A stretch of 7,587 bases of DNA from JBBDRW01 sp040905265 (GTDB taxonomy: Bacteria > Bacteroidota > Rhodothermia > Balneolales > Balneolaceae), in NCBI GenBank assembly GCA_040905265.1, contig JBBDRW010000071.1:1-7587 (forward strand). Reading direction: 5' to 3'. The position numbers and the translations under genes are program-made. This document shows positions 6,720 through 7,587 of the stretch, one piece after another. The notes beneath the pieces were generated by a model, which saw nothing but the letters and a program-made list of their open reading frames with translations, searched no databases and was not told the origin of the DNA. Positions within the stretch are counted from its first letter, which is position 1. Every line of letters starts with the position of its first letter.

Positions 6720-6948
6720 GTTCCCTGATCAGTTTTTTGTCATCTTTTGTTTCAATGCCTTCCGTCTTTTCCAATCTCTCTAATAATCGTTTGGCGGCAC
6801 GCTGAGATTCAGTTTCAATTTCATTGATCTCTTCATTCCCAATCACCTCCTCAAACATCTGAGACAGAGATACTCCACGCCTTTTTGCCTGGCGTTTGGC
6901 ATATTTTATGACATCCTCTTGTACGGTAAGTGTGAGCTTTTTTTTCAT
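6697..6948 (-). CDS. Ribbon-helix-helix-type antitoxin (DUF6364-like)
   Basis: An 83-residue, highly charged small protein. Residues 2-9 (KKKLTLTV) form a likely DNA-contacting strand, followed by helices ~10-24 (QEDVIKYAKRQAKRRG) and ~27-37 (SLSQMFEEVIG), the usual ribbon-helix-helix layout. The C-terminal half, rich in Glu, Lys and Arg, is probably the toxin-binding tail. The DUF6364 family name is from recall of its N-terminal pattern and is less certain than the role. It is the first gene of the pair, and its stop (TGA at 6699-6697) lies 23 nt inside the toxin gene. The antitoxin or its complex would be expected to repress its own promoter in the AT-rich region upstream. Confidence 0.83.
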   Translation of the reverse strand: MKKKLTLTVQEDVIKYAKRQAKRRGVSLSQMFEEVIGNEEINEIETESQRAAKRLLERLEKTEGIETKDDKKLIREHVKRKFA

Positions 6949-7010
6949 AACTGCACGTGTTTTATAAAAAATACGTACTCACTTTTATAATAACAACAAC
7001 AGGCCTCATT
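6949..7010 (-). promoter_or_regulatory. AT-rich control region of the toxin-antitoxin pair
   Basis: The 62 nt between the copB stop and the antitoxin start hold two direct copies of ttttataa (6960-6967 and 6983-6990), a tacgta palindrome (6972-6977) and a cacgtg palindrome close to the antitoxin ATG. They are candidate promoter and operator elements for self-regulation. No single -35/-10 pair stands out, and no clear terminator for copB is seen. Confidence 0.35.
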
Positions 7011-7587
7011 TTATTCCATCTTCAAGTACCGTGCATTAATCGCTACAATCACGGTACTCAACGACATGAGAACAGCTCCCAGGGCCGGGCTCAGAATAAT
7101 ACCCCAGGCAAACAATACACCGGCTGCCAGCGGGATGGCAAAAACGTTATACCCGGTTGCCCACCAGAGATTCTGAACCATTTTACGAAAGGTGGCTTTC
7201 GATAGCTGAATCAGGTGTGCCACATCTTCCGGGCTGTTACGAACCAGTACGATATCTCCGGTCTCCACGGCCACGTCAGAGCCTGCCCCGATAGCGATCC
7301 CTACATCTGCGCTGGCCAGTGCGGGAGCATCGTTCACACCGTCACCGGTCATGGCCACTTTTTTGCCCTGCCCCTGGACCTCTTTCACCTTCTCGGCCTT
7401 CTCATCGGGCAGTACTTCAGCAAACACCTGGTCAATACCCAGTTCGTTTGCCACATATTCTGCGGTCTGGCGATTGTCACCCGTAAGCATGATACATTCA
7501 ATTCCCATCTCGTGAAGCCGGTCGATGGCCTGACGGGATTCGAGGCGAACCTTGTCGCCCAGAGCTACAGCTCCCACCAGCTTCCCG
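7011..7587 (-). CDS. copB: CopB-like copper P1B-type ATPase, C-terminal part (5' partial at right edge)
   Basis: The frame runs off the right edge; the first complete visible codons encode GKLVGAVALGD. About 192 C-terminal residues are present. Visible P-type ATPase motifs are MLTGDN (ATP-binding domain), LPDEKAEKV, and the hinge TGDGVNDAPALA with GIAIGAGSDVA. The last two membrane segments are NLWWATGYNVFAIPLAAG and SPALGAVLMSLSTVIVAINA. The YN, MS and INA residues with the AIPLAAG pattern match CopB-type (P1B-3) Cu/Ag exporters better than CopA, but the diagnostic CPH or CPC motif in the sixth segment is outside the window. The protein probably exports copper across the inner membrane. Base composition is GC-rich like the left part of the window, unlike the toxin-antitoxin segment immediately downstream. 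Confidence 0.85.
   Translation of the reverse strand, partial: GKLVGAVALGDKVRLESRQAIDRLHEMGIECIMLTGDNRQTAEYVANELGIDQVFAEVLPDEKAEKVKEVQGQGKKVAMTGDGVNDAPALASADVGIAIGAGSDVAVETGDIVLVRNSPEDVAHLIQLSKATFRKMVQNLWWATGYNVFAIPLAAGVLFAWGIILSPALGAVLMSLSTVIVAINARYLKME

Overview
The window looks like chromosomal DNA of a marine or halophilic member of the Bacteroidota/Balneolota/Rhodothermota group. This is inferred from gene content only: a ThuA / PVC-type dehydrogenase / cupredoxin protein, a ThuA lipoprotein, a DUF3347 lipoprotein, a DUF4143 ATPase and a CopB-type ATPase. Recognisable Shine-Dalgarno sequences are also scarce. There is no rRNA or other phylogenetic marker, so the assignment is soft.

Left part (1-4114, GC-rich). 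A large plus-strand gene enters from the left edge. It encodes the end of a ThuA-like domain, a PVC-type beta-propeller dehydrogenase domain, a helical HEAT-like region and an azurin-type copper domain (end 2849). It meets a minus-strand ThuA-domain lipoprotein gene (3916-2918) tail to tail. Both look like secreted or cell-surface proteins of carbohydrate or polyol oxidation, but no substrate can be read from the sequence.

Middle (4115-4874). A minus-strand DUF3347 lipoprotein carries a Cys/Met-rich C-terminus typical of copper-associated proteins. Directly upstream is a stub missed by length-based gene calling: the first ~36 residues of a beta-CASP/metallo-beta-lactamase-fold protein, which then lose the family pattern and stop. 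The stub suggests a deletion or recombination junction just upstream of the DUF3347 gene.

Right part (4959-7010, clearly AT-richer). This is an accessory segment, all on the minus strand: an antitoxin/PIN-toxin pair with overlapping genes (6948-6288), a long near-perfect palindrome (22-bp arms, 6127-6189), and a solitary DUF4143-family ATPase (6092-4959) whose likely -35 box lies in one palindrome arm.

Right edge (7011-7587). The C-terminal part of a CopB-like P1B-type ATPase, again GC-rich and on the minus strand. The copB gene, the DUF3347 lipoprotein and the type-1 copper domain give the window a copper theme. The AT-rich toxin-antitoxin/ATPase segment lies between copB and the DUF3347 gene, as if inserted into or recombined next to a copper-handling cluster. 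No CRISPR array, tRNA, rRNA or intact transposase was seen.
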